A stretch of 57,802 bases of DNA from Aeromonas rivuli (GCF_000820045.1 NZ_CDBJ01000071.1:58230-116031); one strand, 5' to 3'; positions 17,449-28,006 are shown, numbered from the stretch's first letter. The notes: a model not told the origin generated them from the letters alone. Made by a program: numbers and translations.

Positions 17449-19098
17449 ATGAACACCATGACGATAGGCAAGAAACTCACCGCCGGCTTTGCCGTACTCG
17501 GCCTGATGATGGCCTTTATCGGCGGTTTTTCACTGTTTGAATTCAGCACCATGAACCGGGCCGCCACCGGGTTCACCGACAGCATACTGCCCGCCGTGGT
17601 GCGCACCAGCACCCTGGGGGAGACCATCAATGCGGTGCGCCGCTATGAGCTGGATGTCTTTCTGGTGGCGGACGATCCCCAGCAGCAGGCCCATTACCGC
17701 AATGAGAGCGAGAAGAGCCTGAGGGAGGCCGGGCAGCAGATAGCGGCCCACGATGCCACCATCTGGGCGGAGGATGTGGAGGAGCGCCGCACCTTCGACA
17801 TCGTCAAGGCGGACTGGGAGAAATACCTCGACCTGCACCAGCGTATCAGGCAGATGCAGGATGCCGGTCAGATGACCGAGGCCCAGCATCTCTTCATGGG
17901 GGAGGGGATCACCCTCTACACCAACCTGGCCAAGTCGGTTGGCGATCTGGTACGCATCAACCATGGCTATGCCGACGCCTCCCGCAAGGTCGTAGTGGGG
18001 GCGTATGACTCCGCCAAGCTGAGCGTCACCCTGGCCCTGCTGGTTGGTCTGGCGCTGGTGATCGCGCTCTCTGTGGTGCTGACCCGCCAGATCCGCGATC
18101 CCCTCATCATGCTGGCCCGCCAGACCCAGCGCATCGCGGGCGGCGATCTGGGCAAGGGCGAGTTGCAGAGCTGGATCCAGGAGCATCGCTTCAACCGGGA
18201 TGAACTGGGTCAGCTTGGTGCCGGCATCCACAAGATGCAGGGCGCCCTGGCCGACCTGGTGAGCGAGATTGCCGGTTCGGTGAGCCAGCTCAGCAGCGCG
18301 GTGGAGGAGGTGAGTGCCATCTCCGAGCAGTCCGCCAGCGGCATGGCTCGCCAACAGAGCGAAGTCTCCCAGGTCGCGACCGCCATGAACGAGATGCAGT
18401 CCACCGTCAATGAGGTGGCCCGCAACACCACGGATGCCATGGGCGCCGCCAAGGGGGCATCACGCACCTCGGCCGAGGGTCATCAGGTGGTGCGCAGCGC
18501 CATCAGCAGCATCGAAGAGGTGTCAGTGCAGATAGAGCAGGCGGGCGCCGTGGTGGCGCAGCTGGAGGCGGACAGCGCCAACATCAGCATGGTGCTGGAC
18601 GTGATCCGCGACATCGCCGGTCAAACCAATCTGCTGGCGCTCAACGCGGCCATCGAGGCGGCCCGGGCCGGTGAACAGGGCCGTGGCTTTGCGGTGGTGG
18701 CCGATGAAGTGCGCACCCTGGCCCAGCGTACCCAGGACTCCACCGCCGAGATAAGCAAGATGATCGAGCTGCTGCAGAGCCGCGCCGCCGAGGCGGGCAA
18801 TGCCATGCAACTGAGCCGTCATCAGATGCAGTCGAGCGTCGGCCTGGCACGGGATGCGGGCAACAGCATCGATATCATCAATGGTGCCGTGACCGAGATA
18901 ACCGACATGAATACCCTGATTGCCACCGCCACCGAAGAGCAGAACGCGGTGACCGAGGAGCTCAATCGCAACATAGTCAACATCCACAATGCCGCCGACG
19001 AGAACGCCCTGGGGGCGCAGCAGACCGCCCAGGCCTGTGTCGAGCTGAGCAAGCTGGCCACCTCCTTGCACCATATGACCCAGCGCTTCACCCTCTGA
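17449..19098 (+). CDS. Methyl-accepting chemotaxis protein (4HB-type sensor)
   Basis: 549-residue chemoreceptor. A transmembrane segment at about 12-32 ([20 protein letters not shown]), a periplasmic helical domain of ~150 residues without Cys pairs, a second membrane helix ([19 protein letters not shown]), HAMP ([21 protein letters not shown]), then the cytoplasmic signalling domain with the hairpin tip [20 protein letters not shown] and [10 protein letters not shown]. Ligand unknown. ATG at 17449 is chosen with AGGA six bases upstream; upstream in-frame codons lack a site. A terminator hairpin follows. Confidence 0.93.
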   Translation: MNTMTIGKKLTAGFAVLGLMMAFIGGFSLFEFSTMNRAATGFTDSILPAVVRTSTLGETINAVRRYELDVFLVADDPQQQAHYRNESEKSLREAGQQIAAHDATIWAEDVEERRTFDIVKADWEKYLDLHQRIRQMQDAGQMTEAQHLFMGEGITLYTNLAKSVGDLVRINHGYADASRKVVVGAYDSAKLSVTLALLVGLALVIALSVVLTRQIRDPLIMLARQTQRIAGGDLGKGELQSWIQEHRFNRDELGQLGAGIHKMQGALADLVSEIAGSVSQLSSAVEEVSAISEQSASGMARQQSEVSQVATAMNEMQSTVNEVARNTTDAMGAAKGASRTSAEGHQVVRSAISSIEEVSVQIEQAGAVVAQLEADSANISMVLDVIRDIAGQTNLLALNAAIEAARAGEQGRGFAVVADEVRTLAQRTQDSTAEISKMIELLQSRAAEAGNAMQLSRHQMQSSVGLARDAGNSIDIINGAVTEITDMNTLIATATEEQNAVTEELNRNIVNIHNAADENALGAQQTAQACVELSKLATSLHHMTQRFTL

Positions 19099-19119
19099 TT
19101 GCGGGCATCTGCTGGATAA

Positions 19120-19147
19120 CCAGGCCCCGCCCATCGGCGGGGCCTGG
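19120..19147 (+). terminator. Terminator hairpin after the first chemoreceptor gene
   Basis: CCAGGCCCCGCC (19120-19131) pairs with GGCGGGGCCTGG (19136-19147), 12 bp with a 4-base loop; the T-tract is weak (tcgttg). The remaining ~250 bases to the next gene show no open frame of interest. Confidence 0.75.
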
Positions 19148-19395
19148 TCGTTGCTGAGGGCTTGAAAGCGGCGCTTCCCCTTGGCCAGGCTGGTAGCCTG
19201 ATCGGGCGTTGGACGCGCAAATACCCAGGGTTTCCCCGGCAAGGGGGTGCCACGGCGGTAGCGTTGTCAGCGGATTGTCGGAAATGTTCGAATTCGCTCA
19301 CAAAACAGTGATTAATTTCAGCTATCCCAGTTCCTGTTACTGCCTCAACCCCTTATGATCCCTGAATTTTTGGCCCAGGAGGCGCCACATTCGTT

Positions 19396-21483
19396 ATGTT
19401 TCGTTCCATCAAATACCAGGTCATGTTTTTTGCGGGTTGCATCCTGCTGGCCACCCTCCTCAGCGTCGTGGGTTACGGTTATCTCTCCCTGGCCAGCTTG
19501 CAGGAGAAGATCCAGCAGGAGAGTCATGCCAGTGCCCGGCAGCAGGCCAGGCAGTGGCTACTGACCCTGGCGGATGGTCAGGCGAGCGAAGTGGCGCGCT
19601 CCTTCGAGCTGGCGCTCGATGCCGGTGAGACCCTGGCGGCGCTGCTGGCGGGCAATGTCCATCAGCCTGAGCCCCTGAACCGGGACGAGGTCACTGCCCT
19701 GCTCAAGGACATCGGCGATCGCAACCCGGACTTTCTCAGCATCTATAGCGGCTGGGAGGCCAACAGCTTCGATGGCGAGGATCTGGCTCATACCGGCAAT
19801 GGTCAGCATAGCCAGGGATCGGGCAACTTCGCGCCCTACTGGAGCCGCGGCCCGGCCGGTTTCAGCTTGAAGCCTCTCGGTGATTTCTATAGCCAGACAC
19901 CGAGCGAGACCGGGATCCGCGCCTCCGAATGGTATCTGTGCCCGCAGCAGAGCAAGGCGACCTGCGCGGTCGATCCCTCGGTCTATCAGGTCAATGGTCA
20001 ACCGACGCTGCTCACCTCCTTCGTGGTCCCCGTGCTCGATGGCGATCAATACCTCGGCATGGTGGGGGTCGATTACTCGCTCAACTATCTGCAGCAGATC
20101 GCCCTCAACATCAGCCAGCGGGTATTCGATGGTCAGGGGAGGGTGCGCATCATCAGTCCCATGGGCATCCTTGCCGCGGACTCTGGCGACGAGAGCGGCA
20201 TCGGTCGCCGCCTGCAAGATCCCCTGTTGCTGGCCCAGCAGCAACGAGGCCAGGCAGGCAGCGAGGAGAGTGATGATCAGTTGAGCGTCTTCGCGCCCAT
20301 CCGTCTCAACAAGGTCAAGCAGGCCTGGGGGATTGCCATCGAGGTGCCCAATAGCGCGCTTTATGCCGAGTATGAGCTGACGGCGCAGGCGCGGGCCCAG
20401 GCGTTTGGCAAAGGGATCTGGACCCAGCTGATGGTAGGCATGTTGGTGGCGGGGGCGGGATTAGTCTGCCTCGCCTTCGCGGCGGGTTCCATCTCGCGGC
20501 CGGTGCAGGAGACGGCGCGCATGGTGGCGCGTCTCTCCAGCGCCGGGGGCGACTTGACCCAGCGTCTGAGCCAGAACCGGCCCGATGAGACGGGGGCCCT
20601 GGCCAAGGGGATCAACCAGTTTGTCGCCACGGTGCAAGGCATAGTGACCGATACCGCCGCCAGCGTGAGGGAGCTGCAACAGGCGACCGCGGGCTCGGCT
20701 CGCCAGGCTCAACAGGGGCTGAGCAACAGTCATCATCAGCTGGAGCAGGTGGAATTGGTGGCTGCCGCCATCCACGAGATGTCCTCCACGGCGGATTCGG
20801 TCGCCAGCAGCGCCCAGATCACGGCCCAGGCGGTGGATGAGACCCGTCAGGCCGTGCACAAGGGTCAGCAGGTGGTGAGTGCCTCGGCCAACGGCATTCG
20901 TCAGCTGAGCGGGCAGGTGGAGGAGGTGTCGGAGAAGATCACCGCCTTACAGCAACAGGGGGTACAGATCGGCACTATTTTGGATGTGATCCGCAACATC
21001 TCCGAGCAGACCAACCTGCTGGCGCTCAATGCGGCCATCGAAGCGGCCCGGGCCGGTGAACAAGGCCGTGGCTTTGCGGTGGTGGCCGACGAGGTGCGCA
21101 GTCTGGCATCCAGGACGCAGGCCTCGACCCAGGAGATCCAGCAGATGATCAACAGCCTGCGGGAGACCACCAGTGCGGCCGTTGGCACCATGGCCGAGGG
21201 GCGTAATCTGAGCACGCTGGCCTTGCAAGATGCCGAACAGGCGGTGCAGGAGCTGGCGACCATAGTGGTGGCGGCGGACCGGATCCAGGACATGGCGGCC
21301 CAGATAGCCAGCGCCGCCGAGCAGCAGTCCAAGGTGAGCGAGGAGATAAGCCTCAATGTCAGCAGCATTCATGAGGTGGCGACGGCCGGGGCCCAGGTGG
21401 CCAGGGAGCAGGACGCCCAGAGTCGGCAGATGCACGGCCTGACCGAGGCGGTGATGACCAAGCTGGGGCGCTTCCACTACTGA
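19396..21483 (+). CDS. Methyl-accepting chemotaxis protein with Cache-type sensor
   Basis: 695 residues. Membrane helix at about 8-30 ([20 protein letters not shown]), a ~300-residue periplasmic double Cache domain ([43 protein letters not shown]), second helix ([20 protein letters not shown]), HAMP, and a signalling domain with [20 protein letters not shown] and [10 protein letters not shown]. The [11 protein letters not shown] strand is the usual dCache mark; such receptors often bind amino acids or carboxylates, but the ligand here is not readable. The signalling tip is near identical to that of the preceding gene, though sensor domains are unrelated. Confidence 0.93.
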   Translation: MFRSIKYQVMFFAGCILLATLLSVVGYGYLSLASLQEKIQQESHASARQQARQWLLTLADGQASEVARSFELALDAGETLAALLAGNVHQPEPLNRDEVTALLKDIGDRNPDFLSIYSGWEANSFDGEDLAHTGNGQHSQGSGNFAPYWSRGPAGFSLKPLGDFYSQTPSETGIRASEWYLCPQQSKATCAVDPSVYQVNGQPTLLTSFVVPVLDGDQYLGMVGVDYSLNYLQQIALNISQRVFDGQGRVRIISPMGILAADSGDESGIGRRLQDPLLLAQQQRGQAGSEESDDQLSVFAPIRLNKVKQAWGIAIEVPNSALYAEYELTAQARAQAFGKGIWTQLMVGMLVAGAGLVCLAFAAGSISRPVQETARMVARLSSAGGDLTQRLSQNRPDETGALAKGINQFVATVQGIVTDTAASVRELQQATAGSARQAQQGLSNSHHQLEQVELVAAAIHEMSSTADSVASSAQITAQAVDETRQAVHKGQQVVSASANGIRQLSGQVEEVSEKITALQQQGVQIGTILDVIRNISEQTNLLALNAAIEAARAGEQGRGFAVVADEVRSLASRTQASTQEIQQMINSLRETTSAAVGTMAEGRNLSTLALQDAEQAVQELATIVVAADRIQDMAAQIASAAEQQSKVSEEISLNVSSIHEVATAGAQVAREQDAQSRQMHGLTEAVMTKLGRFHY

Positions 21484-21503
21484 TGGATGGCCCTGACGCC
21501 AGT

Positions 21504-21533
21504 GAAAGACCCCGCCCAGTGGCGGGGTCTTTC
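21504..21533. terminator. Bidirectional terminator between chemoreceptor and fhs
   Basis: GAAAGACCCCGCC (21504-21516) and GGCGGGGTCTTTC (21521-21533) form a 13-bp stem with a 4-base loop between convergent genes. T-rich ends exist on both strands. Confidence 0.85.
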
Positions 21534-21591
21534 ATGTGGGGGGTAATCCGCTTGATCCGATGATGCCACTCTTTGCAACGCTGTCGATGTG

Positions 21592-21750
21592 TCGATGTGT
21601 CGATAGTGGGGCCGGGGCTTGCGTCATCAACTCAATCCCTCAATGTCACCTCTCTCATCGATATCGATGTGTCGATAGTGGAGCCGGGGCTTGCGTCATC
21701 AACTCAATCCCACAATGTCACCCCTCTCATCGATATCGATGTGTCGATAG
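21592..21750 (-). repeat. 72-bp tandem duplication of the fhs 3' end
   Basis: Copy 1 (21592-21663) and copy 2 (21664-21735) differ at three positions; a partial third copy continues to about 21750 inside fhs. Copy 2 holds the last fhs codons and its stop (TGA, complement of 21699-21701). Copy 1, beyond the stop, encodes the same tail ([15 protein letters not shown] then a stop) in the same frame spacing. A shorter tcgatgtg repeat is seen at 21583-21600. Confidence 0.93.
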
Positions 21751-23438
21751 GCCGGCAAGGTGCCGAGCCCCGGCATCGTCATGACCGGGCCCGCCAGGGC
21801 ATAGACGAAACCGGCGCCCGCGCACAGGGTCAGCGACCGGATGGGCAGTTCGAAGTCGGTGGGTACCCCCTTGAGGGCCGGGTCATGGCTGAGGGAGAGC
21901 GGCGTCTTGGCGATGCAGACCGGCAGATGATCCCAGCCTGCCGCCGACAGGGCCGCGAGCTGGGCCTTGGCCTGTTCGGACAGTTGGATGCCGCGTCCGC
22001 CATAGCCGCACTCGACCAGGGTGGCGAGCTTGGCGGCCAGCGGCAGGCTGTCAGGATAGAGGCGCTGGGACTCGCTCGTGGGTAACCTGGTCTGATGGCA
22101 GGCGTTCACCACGGCCCTGGCAAGCTCGGTGGCCCCGGCGCCGCCCTGGGTGAAAGCCTGGGAGAGGGCAGCCTCTGCCCCCGCGGCTCTGGCGGCGGCG
22201 AGCACCATCTCGAGTTCAGCCTCGCTGTCGCTGGGGAAGCGGTTGAGGGCCACCACCACGGGCACCCCGTAGCGGCGAGCATTGTGGATGTGCCAGACCA
22301 GGTTGGCGCAACCCAGTTGCAAGGTGGGCAGATCCTCTTGCTGCAAGCTGGCGGGCAGCGGCTGGCCCGGGACGAGATTGACCTCACCACTGTTGGCCTT
22401 GAGGCCACGGACGGTGGCGACCAGCACCACGGCATCGGCGGCAAGTCCGGATTGACGGCACTTGATGTTGAAGAACTTCTCCAACCCCATGTCGGAGCCA
22501 AAACCGGCCTCGGTCACCACATAGTCGGCCAGATGCAGGGCGAGGCGGTCGGCTATCACTGACGAGTTGCCGTGGGCGATATTGGCAAAGGGGCCGGCAT
22601 GGACCAGTACCGGGGTCTGCTCAGTGGTCTGCATCAGGGTAGGCTTGAGCGCCTCCTTGAGCAGCACCGTCATGGCGCCGGCCACCTCGAGTTGCTCGGC
22701 GGTGATGGGCTGGCCCTGGTCATTGAGGGCGAGCTGGATGCGGCCGATGCGGGCGCGCAGATCCCGCAAGTCCCGAGCCAGGGCCAGGATGGCCATCAGC
22801 TCGGAGGCGGCGGTAATGACGAAGCTGTCGGAGCGGGGCACCCCATCTAGTTCGCCGCCGAGGCCTACGGTGATGTGGCGCAGGGCCCTGTCATTGATAT
22901 CCAGGGTGCGGGGCCACAGGATCCTGGCCGGATCAATCTCGAGCCGTGCCAGACCCGTCGTGGCAGTGAACTGGTCGCCGAGTCTGCGCTCATGGAACAG
23001 GCGGGCATCCAGGGCGGCGGCGGCCAGGTTATGGGCGGCGCTGATGGCATGAAAGTCGCCGGTCAGGTGCAGGTTCATCGCCTCCATCGGCACCACTTGT
23101 GCAAAACCACCTCCGGCGGCGCCCCCCTTGACCCCGAATACCGGGCCCAGGCTCGGCTGGCGCAGGGTGGCGATGCAAGATTCGCCCAGTTTGTTGAGTC
23201 CCATGGCGAGCCCGACCGTGGTCACCGTCTTGCCCTCGCCAAGGGGGGTCGGTGTGATGGCGCTGACCAGCACCAGCTTGCCGGCACGCGGCTCGCCCTG
23301 ACTCAGCAAGGCCGGGTCCAGCTTGGCCATGTGGTGGCCTTGCGGCGAGAGATGGGCGGGATCGATGCCGAGGCGTTCGGCGAGGAGGGTCACAGGCAGG
23401 CGGGGGGACTGGCGGGAGATCTCGATATCGCTTAGCAT
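21699..23438 (-). CDS. fhs: Formate-tetrahydrofolate ligase
   Basis: 579 residues; makes 10-formyl-THF from formate, THF and ATP. Seen: P-loop [70 protein letters not shown], and the ending [13 protein letters not shown]. Length is slightly above the usual ~556. ATG at 23438 is chosen: GAGG lies upstream, whereas the alternative GTG two codons earlier would overlap it. The 3' end lies in a 72-bp tandem repeat. Fhs and FolE in one window supply one-carbon metabolism but are not one operon. Confidence 0.95.
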   Translation of the reverse strand: MLSDIEISRQSPRLPVTLLAERLGIDPAHLSPQGHHMAKLDPALLSQGEPRAGKLVLVSAITPTPLGEGKTVTTVGLAMGLNKLGESCIATLRQPSLGPVFGVKGGAAGGGFAQVVPMEAMNLHLTGDFHAISAAHNLAAAALDARLFHERRLGDQFTATTGLARLEIDPARILWPRTLDINDRALRHITVGLGGELDGVPRSDSFVITAASELMAILALARDLRDLRARIGRIQLALNDQGQPITAEQLEVAGAMTVLLKEALKPTLMQTTEQTPVLVHAGPFANIAHGNSSVIADRLALHLADYVVTEAGFGSDMGLEKFFNIKCRQSGLAADAVVLVATVRGLKANSGEVNLVPGQPLPASLQQEDLPTLQLGCANLVWHIHNARRYGVPVVVALNRFPSDSEAELEMVLAAARAAGAEAALSQAFTQGGAGATELARAVVNACHQTRLPTSESQRLYPDSLPLAAKLATLVECGYGGRGIQLSEQAKAQLAALSAAGWDHLPVCIAKTPLSLSHDPALKGVPTDFELPIRSLTLCAGAGFVYALAGPVMTMPGLGTLPAYRHIDIDERGDIVGLS

Positions 23439-23504
23439 CAGCACCTCGTTGGCATAGGAGTTCGACTATGTCAGGGAGTCTAGAGGAACCAAGAGGTCAG
23501 GCCA

Positions 23505-23909
23505 ATGAGTAATAATATTTTATCCCGGGATCGCGTGCCCATGCAGGAGCCGGTCGCCTTCGATCTCAATGGCCTCTATCACCCGCCCAAGCGGCCCCTG
23601 ACCGCTCTTGGCATCATCAGTGCCGTGATGCCGATGTTCGGATTCGGCTGGCAGGCGATGACGGGGGATCCCGAGCAGCACTTTCGTGATGAGGTCGCGC
23701 GGCGTATCAACCGCAATCGCCGTGACGAGGCGAACCTCATTCTGCTGCTGCAAATCGCGGCACTCCATGATTGCCGCGCCCTGACGGTGGCCTTGCCCTA
23801 TGTGCTCAAGGCCGATCAGCTGGCCCGGATCCGCACCCGACTGCCGCGCTGGCAGATCGACTGCGACGGGGAGCAATTGCAGGCCAGGTTGGCGGATGAG
23901 GTTGTCTGA
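23505..23909 (+). CDS. Hypothetical protein, 134 aa
   Basis: Not recognised. The protein starts MSNNILSRDRVPMQEP, has one moderately hydrophobic stretch (LTALGIISAVMPMFGFGWQAM, about 31-51), then a charged part (DEVARRINRNRRDEANLILLL) and a mixed C-terminus with two Cys. No signal peptide. It is divergent from fhs, with 66 bases between the starts; AGAGG lies upstream of the ATG. Codon use looks like that of its neighbours, so it is probably real. Confidence 0.6.
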   Translation: MSNNILSRDRVPMQEPVAFDLNGLYHPPKRPLTALGIISAVMPMFGFGWQAMTGDPEQHFRDEVARRINRNRRDEANLILLLQIAALHDCRALTVALPYVLKADQLARIRTRLPRWQIDCDGEQLQARLADEVV

Positions 23910-23952
23910 GCGCAGACAAAGACCGTCGCCACTCCCCTCTGTGCCGCGGGAC

Positions 23953-24858
23953 TCAGGGCGTGACATTATCCCAGTAATGGGGGGCCAGATAGCGCTCCTG
24001 CACGAACTCGATGAAACAACGCACCTTGGCCGACACGAAGCGCCGGTGCGGATAGAGGGCATACAATCCCACCTCTCCCTTGTCCCATTCGGGCAGCAGT
24101 GACACCAGTTTCCCCTCGCGCAGCGCCTCACCGACGATGAAGGTCGGCTGCAATATGATGCCCTGATCATCACAGGCGGCCCGGGTCAGGGCCACCCCAT
24201 TGTTGGCTCTGAGCGGCCCCTGAGGACGCACGCTCTGGCGCTCCTCCCCCCGATGCATCACCCAGTCCGGCTGGGTCAGGGTATAGATGAGGCAGTCATG
24301 CTCCTTGAGATCCTCCGGGTGCCGGGGCGTGCCGTGTCTGGCCAGGTAGCCGGGGCTTGCACACACCTCGAGACGCATGTTTGCCAGGGGCCGGGCGACC
24401 AGGGAGGAGTCAGGCAGAGTGCCGATGCGCAGGGCCAGATCGAAGCCTTCCTCGACCAGCGCCACCCGCCTGTCGCTGTACTCTATCTCCAGCTTGAGCT
24501 CGGGGAAGCGTTCACGAAATCGCGGCAGGGCGGGGGCCAGATGCAGGTAACCAAAATCCATGGGCACCGACAGCTTGAGGGTGCCCTGGGGCTGCTGGTT
24601 GTTGTGGGTCAACTGGCTGTGGGTCTCTTCCAGCTCGGCAAGCAGCGCCTGGGATCGCTGGTAGTAGAACTGGCCCGCCTCGGTCGGATTGACCTGTCTG
24701 GTGGTGCGCGACAGCAGCCGGGTGGCGAGGGACTCCTCGAGCTGCTGCATCAACTTGGAGGTCATGGCGACCGAGATGCCGAGCTGGGCGGCGGCCTTGG
24801 TAAAACTCTGGCACTCCACCACCTTGATGAAGGTGCGCATGGCGGCTATCTGGTCCAT
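23953..24858 (-). CDS. LysR-family transcriptional regulator
   Basis: 301 residues: N-terminal winged helix-turn-helix (MRTFIKVVECQSFTKAAAQL, then ATRLLSRTTRQVNPTEAG), then a periplasmic-binding-like effector domain. It resembles the large group of LysR regulators (AaeR/DsdC-like subfamily with SRTTRQV) often acting as repressors or autoregulators. It is divergent from the yceI-like gene; a symmetrical element at 24904-24924 lies between them and is a natural binding site. Effector unknown. Confidence 0.9.
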   Translation of the reverse strand: MDQIAAMRTFIKVVECQSFTKAAAQLGISVAMTSKLMQQLEESLATRLLSRTTRQVNPTEAGQFYYQRSQALLAELEETHSQLTHNNQQPQGTLKLSVPMDFGYLHLAPALPRFRERFPELKLEIEYSDRRVALVEEGFDLALRIGTLPDSSLVARPLANMRLEVCASPGYLARHGTPRHPEDLKEHDCLIYTLTQPDWVMHRGEERQSVRPQGPLRANNGVALTRAACDDQGIILQPTFIVGEALREGKLVSLLPEWDKGEVGLYALYPHRRFVSAKVRCFIEFVQERYLAPHYWDNVTP

Positions 24859-24903
24859 TGTTAACTCTCGGTAAATAATTATTTTAATAAATCGCTGATT
24901 ATC

Positions 24904-24924
24904 ACTCTCTCACGGTGAGTTAGT
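24904..24924. promoter_or_regulatory. Candidate LysR operator (interrupted palindrome)
   Basis: ACT..CTCAC-G-GTGAG..AGT is symmetric about 24914. It lies in the 108-base gap between the divergent lysR and yceI-like genes. LysR regulators typically bind such elements beside their own promoter. Assignment is by position and symmetry only. Confidence 0.45.
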
Positions 24925-24966
24925 ATCTGGCAAATGCTAATGAATCCACCCATGAAGGAACGAGAC

Positions 24967-25527
24967 ATGAAGATGACCAAGATGTTGCTGGCCTCCAGCC
25001 TGCTGATGGCGACGCCACTGATGGCCGCCGAGTATGACGTGGATGCGGCGCACACTACGGTGCAATTTGAGGTGGGACACCTCGGTTTCTCCGAGCTGGT
25101 TGGCCGTTTCAATACCTTCAGCGGCACTTTTGCCATGGACGATGCCAACCCGACTGCCGCCAAGGCGAGCTTCGAGGTGGATGCCGCCAGCGTGGACTCC
25201 AACCACGAGGCCCGTGACAAGCACCTGCGCAGCCCGGACTTCCTGGATGTCAAACAGTACCCCAAGCTGAGCTTCGTCAGCTCCGCCTATGAAGGCACCA
25301 AGGATAAAGGCGTGCTCAAGGGCACCCTGACCCTGCACGGCGTCAGCAAGGAAGTGGCCTTCGATCTGGTCAAGATCGGTGAAGGCAAGGATCCCTGGGG
25401 CGGTTATCGCAGCGGTTTCAACGCAGCGACCACCATCAAGCGCAGCGATTTCGGGGTGAACTACATGCTGCCGAACATCCCTGACGAGATGAAGATCAAA
25501 CTGTTCGTCGAAGGCGTGCGTCGCTAA
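24967..25527 (+). CDS. YceI-family periplasmic protein
   Basis: 186 residues, with a signal peptide (cleavage near LMA/AEYDVD, about 20). The lipocalin-like YceI fold is recognised by YDVDAAHTTVQFEVGHLGFS, GRFNTFSGTFAMDD, EARDKHLRSPDFLDV and SDFGVNYMLPNIPDEM. Members bind isoprenoid chains such as polyprenyl lipids; the E. coli protein is base- and stress-induced. AAGGA eight bases upstream decides the ATG at 24967. Its stop overlaps the start of the next gene by one base. Confidence 0.94.
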   Translation: MKMTKMLLASSLLMATPLMAAEYDVDAAHTTVQFEVGHLGFSELVGRFNTFSGTFAMDDANPTAAKASFEVDAASVDSNHEARDKHLRSPDFLDVKQYPKLSFVSSAYEGTKDKGVLKGTLTLHGVSKEVAFDLVKIGEGKDPWGGYRSGFNAATTIKRSDFGVNYMLPNIPDEMKIKLFVEGVRR

Positions 25528-26264
25528 TGGGCGCTGCACTCCTGCTGCAGACACTGGCGGCTCCTCTGGGAGCCGCTTTGTTATCCTGGCGCTGGCCCAG
25601 ACTCGACTACCTGTGGGGCGCCCTGGCGCTCTGGCTGGTGGGCACTCTGCTGGGCGGCACCTATCTCTTGCCCGTCAAGGCCTGGCAGTGGTTGCCGCTG
25701 ACCCTGGCGGCGGTGGCCCTCGTCAGCCAACTGCCCAACCGCTGGCTCGGTCTGGGCCTGTTCGCGCTGCTCGGCGCCCTCATCTGGTGGCTGGGCTTTG
25801 CCAGCCTGATCCAGGGCACCCCCGAGCTCTGGCTGGCAGTGCTGGCCGCCGTACTCTGGCTTGGCTGGACTCATCGCCATGGGGATAGTCGTGAAGGGCT
25901 GGGATTTACCCTGGCTTTCATCTGGCTGGCCCTGGTCATCGGTATTGATGGCAGTCTGCTCATCGCCCAGCTCGCCGGTGCTCTGGCCGCCTTTGCCGGA
26001 CTGCGGGCCCTGCTGACCACGCTGACCGGTTTCAAGGGGGCAGTGGCTCCGTTGGGACTGGCACTGGCCTTCATGCAGATGCTGGCCTGGCAGTATGTGG
26101 AAGTGCCCCTGCTGGCCCTGTTGCCAGTCTGGTTGTTGCCGCTGTTCGAGTGGTTGCTGAGAACGCGTTCCCTGCCGGTGCGCTGGGCCGTGCTCATCGT
26201 ATCGGCCGCCATGGGCACCGGGCTCAGCCTGTGGTTCGTCTGGCCACAGGCATCCCTCTACTGA
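25527..26264 (+). CDS. Multi-pass membrane protein, unknown function
   Basis: 245 residues with about seven to eight hydrophobic segments, rich in Leu, Ala and Trp (LYLWGALALWLVG, LFALLGALIWWLGF and others). No family recognised. Its ATG shares a base with the yceI-like stop (taATG), so the two are cotranslated. In E. coli yceI is paired with a cytochrome b561 gene (yceJ), but this protein lacks the conserved paired histidines I would expect, so it is not called that. Confidence 0.65.
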   Translation: MGAALLLQTLAAPLGAALLSWRWPRLDYLWGALALWLVGTLLGGTYLLPVKAWQWLPLTLAAVALVSQLPNRWLGLGLFALLGALIWWLGFASLIQGTPELWLAVLAAVLWLGWTHRHGDSREGLGFTLAFIWLALVIGIDGSLLIAQLAGALAAFAGLRALLTTLTGFKGAVAPLGLALAFMQMLAWQYVEVPLLALLPVWLLPLFEWLLRTRSLPVRWAVLIVSAAMGTGLSLWFVWPQASLY

Positions 26265-26410
26265 GTTCTGGCGATTAAGAATGGCAGTTAATGTTTGTAA
26301 AACAGACAATTAACAACCTTATTGCCATCTGGCGCATAGTTTTGTCCGATAAAGATTGAGCCTCAATCGCGTTTGGGCTAAAAAGGCTGCATATCTAATT
26401 TGGACACTTT

Positions 26411-26440
26411 CAGAAACCCGGCAAGGCCGGGTTTCTGTTT
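26411..26440 (+). terminator. Terminator after the yceI-like operon
   Basis: CAGAAACCCGGC (26411-26422) pairs with GCCGGGTTTCTG (26426-26437), followed by TTT. It lies 147 bases after the membrane protein gene and just ahead of the next gene; it could also attenuate that gene. Confidence 0.8.
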
Positions 26441-26474
26441 GCCTGCAGTTTGCGGCGTGCTAAGGAGGCCACAG

Positions 26475-27596
26475 TTGCGCAGTCAAGGATCTGAGCATCT
26501 GTTTTTTCGCCATTTTACCAGGCAGGGCCCCATCGAGGGACTCTGCATCGTGCTGGTAACTCATTTGCTGCCCGATCGACCCCACTTCATCCAGGCATTG
26601 GCCCAGATTGGCCGTATTGGCGCCATCTTGCCCAAACCCAAATCCGTTCATGAAGCCACCCTGGGATGGGCCCGCCAGCACTTTCCCGTGCGGGATCTCA
26701 ACCGCCAGTGGAGCAACTGTCCCCAAGAGGTGATCACTCAGCTCGCCCCCCTGGTGGCGGCCCATGAGCGATTGATCATCCTGGATATCGGTGGCTATTT
26801 CGCCCGCACCCAGGCTCAGATCGCCGCGTTTTTCGGCCCCCGTTTTCTGGGGGTGGTGGAGATGACGGAGAATGGTCATCAGCGCTATGAGCTGGAGCCG
26901 CTGTCGGCCCCCGTGCTCTCGGTGGCGCGCAGCCCCCTCAAGCAGGCCGAGGATATCCAGATTGGCCTGAGCGTGGTCTATTCCGCCGAATCCCTGGCTC
27001 GCACCCTCAATCGCACCTTCAATGTCTGCCAGGCCGCCCTGTTTGGTTATGGCAAGGTGGGGCGTAGCATAGCCCGGGAGCTGCGCTGCCGTAATCTGCA
27101 TCTGGAGGTGGTGGAGACCGATGAACTGCGCCAGGTGGAGGCGCTCTCCCACGGTTTTCGGCTGGTAGACAAGCAGCAAGCCCTGTCCCGGGCCGAGCTG
27201 GTGGTCTGCTCCACCGGTAATGGCTCCCTCGATCTGGCCGATCTCGAGGCGCTGCGCCCCGGCGCCATGCTGGCCTCGGTCACCTCGGCCGATGACGAGT
27301 TCGCGTTCTGCCTGGCACAACTGCCCTGGCCGAGCGAGGAGGTGTGCCCCCACGTGCTGGCGCTGACCCGTCCCGATGGCAGCGTCATCTTTTTGCTCAA
27401 TCGCGGTGAGGCGGTCAACTTCGTCCATGGCGCCGTGATCGGAGGCTATGTCTACCTGGTGTTGGCGGAGATCATGGAGGGGGTACGGCTGTTGGCGGAG
27501 TTTCCCATGGTGGCAGGGTTGCGGGATCTGCCGCCGGATCTGATGCGCAATATTGCTCGCCACTGGCTGGCCGATTTTCATGGGGTCAGCCAATAG
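26475..27596 (+). CDS. Adenosylhomocysteinase-like Rossmann protein
   Basis: 373 residues. The C-terminal half carries an NAD-binding fold like that of S-adenosylhomocysteine hydrolase (ALFGYGKVGRSIARELR, STGNGSLDLADLEALRPG, NFVHGAVIGGYVYLVLAEI). True SahH is longer (~430+) and the usual substrate-domain signatures are not evident here, so activity as SahH is doubtful. A TTG at 26475 is chosen because a near-perfect AAGGAGG lies six bases upstream; no good site precedes earlier frames. The gene stands alone after a terminator. Confidence 0.7.
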   Translation: MRSQGSEHLFFRHFTRQGPIEGLCIVLVTHLLPDRPHFIQALAQIGRIGAILPKPKSVHEATLGWARQHFPVRDLNRQWSNCPQEVITQLAPLVAAHERLIILDIGGYFARTQAQIAAFFGPRFLGVVEMTENGHQRYELEPLSAPVLSVARSPLKQAEDIQIGLSVVYSAESLARTLNRTFNVCQAALFGYGKVGRSIARELRCRNLHLEVVETDELRQVEALSHGFRLVDKQQALSRAELVVCSTGNGSLDLADLEALRPGAMLASVTSADDEFAFCLAQLPWPSEEVCPHVLALTRPDGSVIFLLNRGEAVNFVHGAVIGGYVYLVLAEIMEGVRLLAEFPMVAGLRDLPPDLMRNIARHWLADFHGVSQ

Positions 27597-27674
27597 ACCT
27601 CTTTTTAAGCGCGGACAACGGCCAGACCTGATCCATGGCCGCGACGGGCTAACCGATTTTCAGGGAGTGACCCA

Positions 27675-27986
27675 ATGACAGAGTTATCGTCGTCTTTGCC
27701 CAAACCACGGATTGAGATCCGCTACTGCACCCTGTGCCGCTGGATGTTGCGGGCCGCCTGGCTGGCCCAGGAGCTGCTCTCCACCTTCGACAGCGACTTG
27801 GGGGAGGTGGCCCTGGTGCCCGCCAGCAAGGGGGAGTTTCGTATCCTGGTCGATGGGGTGCTGGTGTGGGACAGAGTGGCGGATGAGGGCTTCCCCGAGG
27901 CCAAGGAGATCAAGCAGCGGGTGCGGGACCTCATTGCCCCTGAGCGCGACCTCGGTCACTCGGATCGCAAACCTGCCAGCGAATGA
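27675..27986 (+). CDS. SelT/SelW/SelH-family (Rdx) redox protein
   Basis: 103 residues with the thioredoxin-like start EIRYCTLCRWMLRAAWLAQE: a CxxC pair near residues 18-21, as in prokaryotic SelW-like proteins where Cys replaces selenocysteine. Then SKGEFRILVDG and WDRVADEGFPEAKEIKQRVRD, matching the domain's end. Probably a cytosolic thiol-disulfide protein; substrate unknown. GGGAG lies upstream of the ATG. Confidence 0.88.
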   Translation: MTELSSSLPKPRIEIRYCTLCRWMLRAAWLAQELLSTFDSDLGEVALVPASKGEFRILVDGVLVWDRVADEGFPEAKEIKQRVRDLIAPERDLGHSDRKPASE

Positions 27987-28006
27987 GGGTAGCGGGCTGC
28001 ATATGA

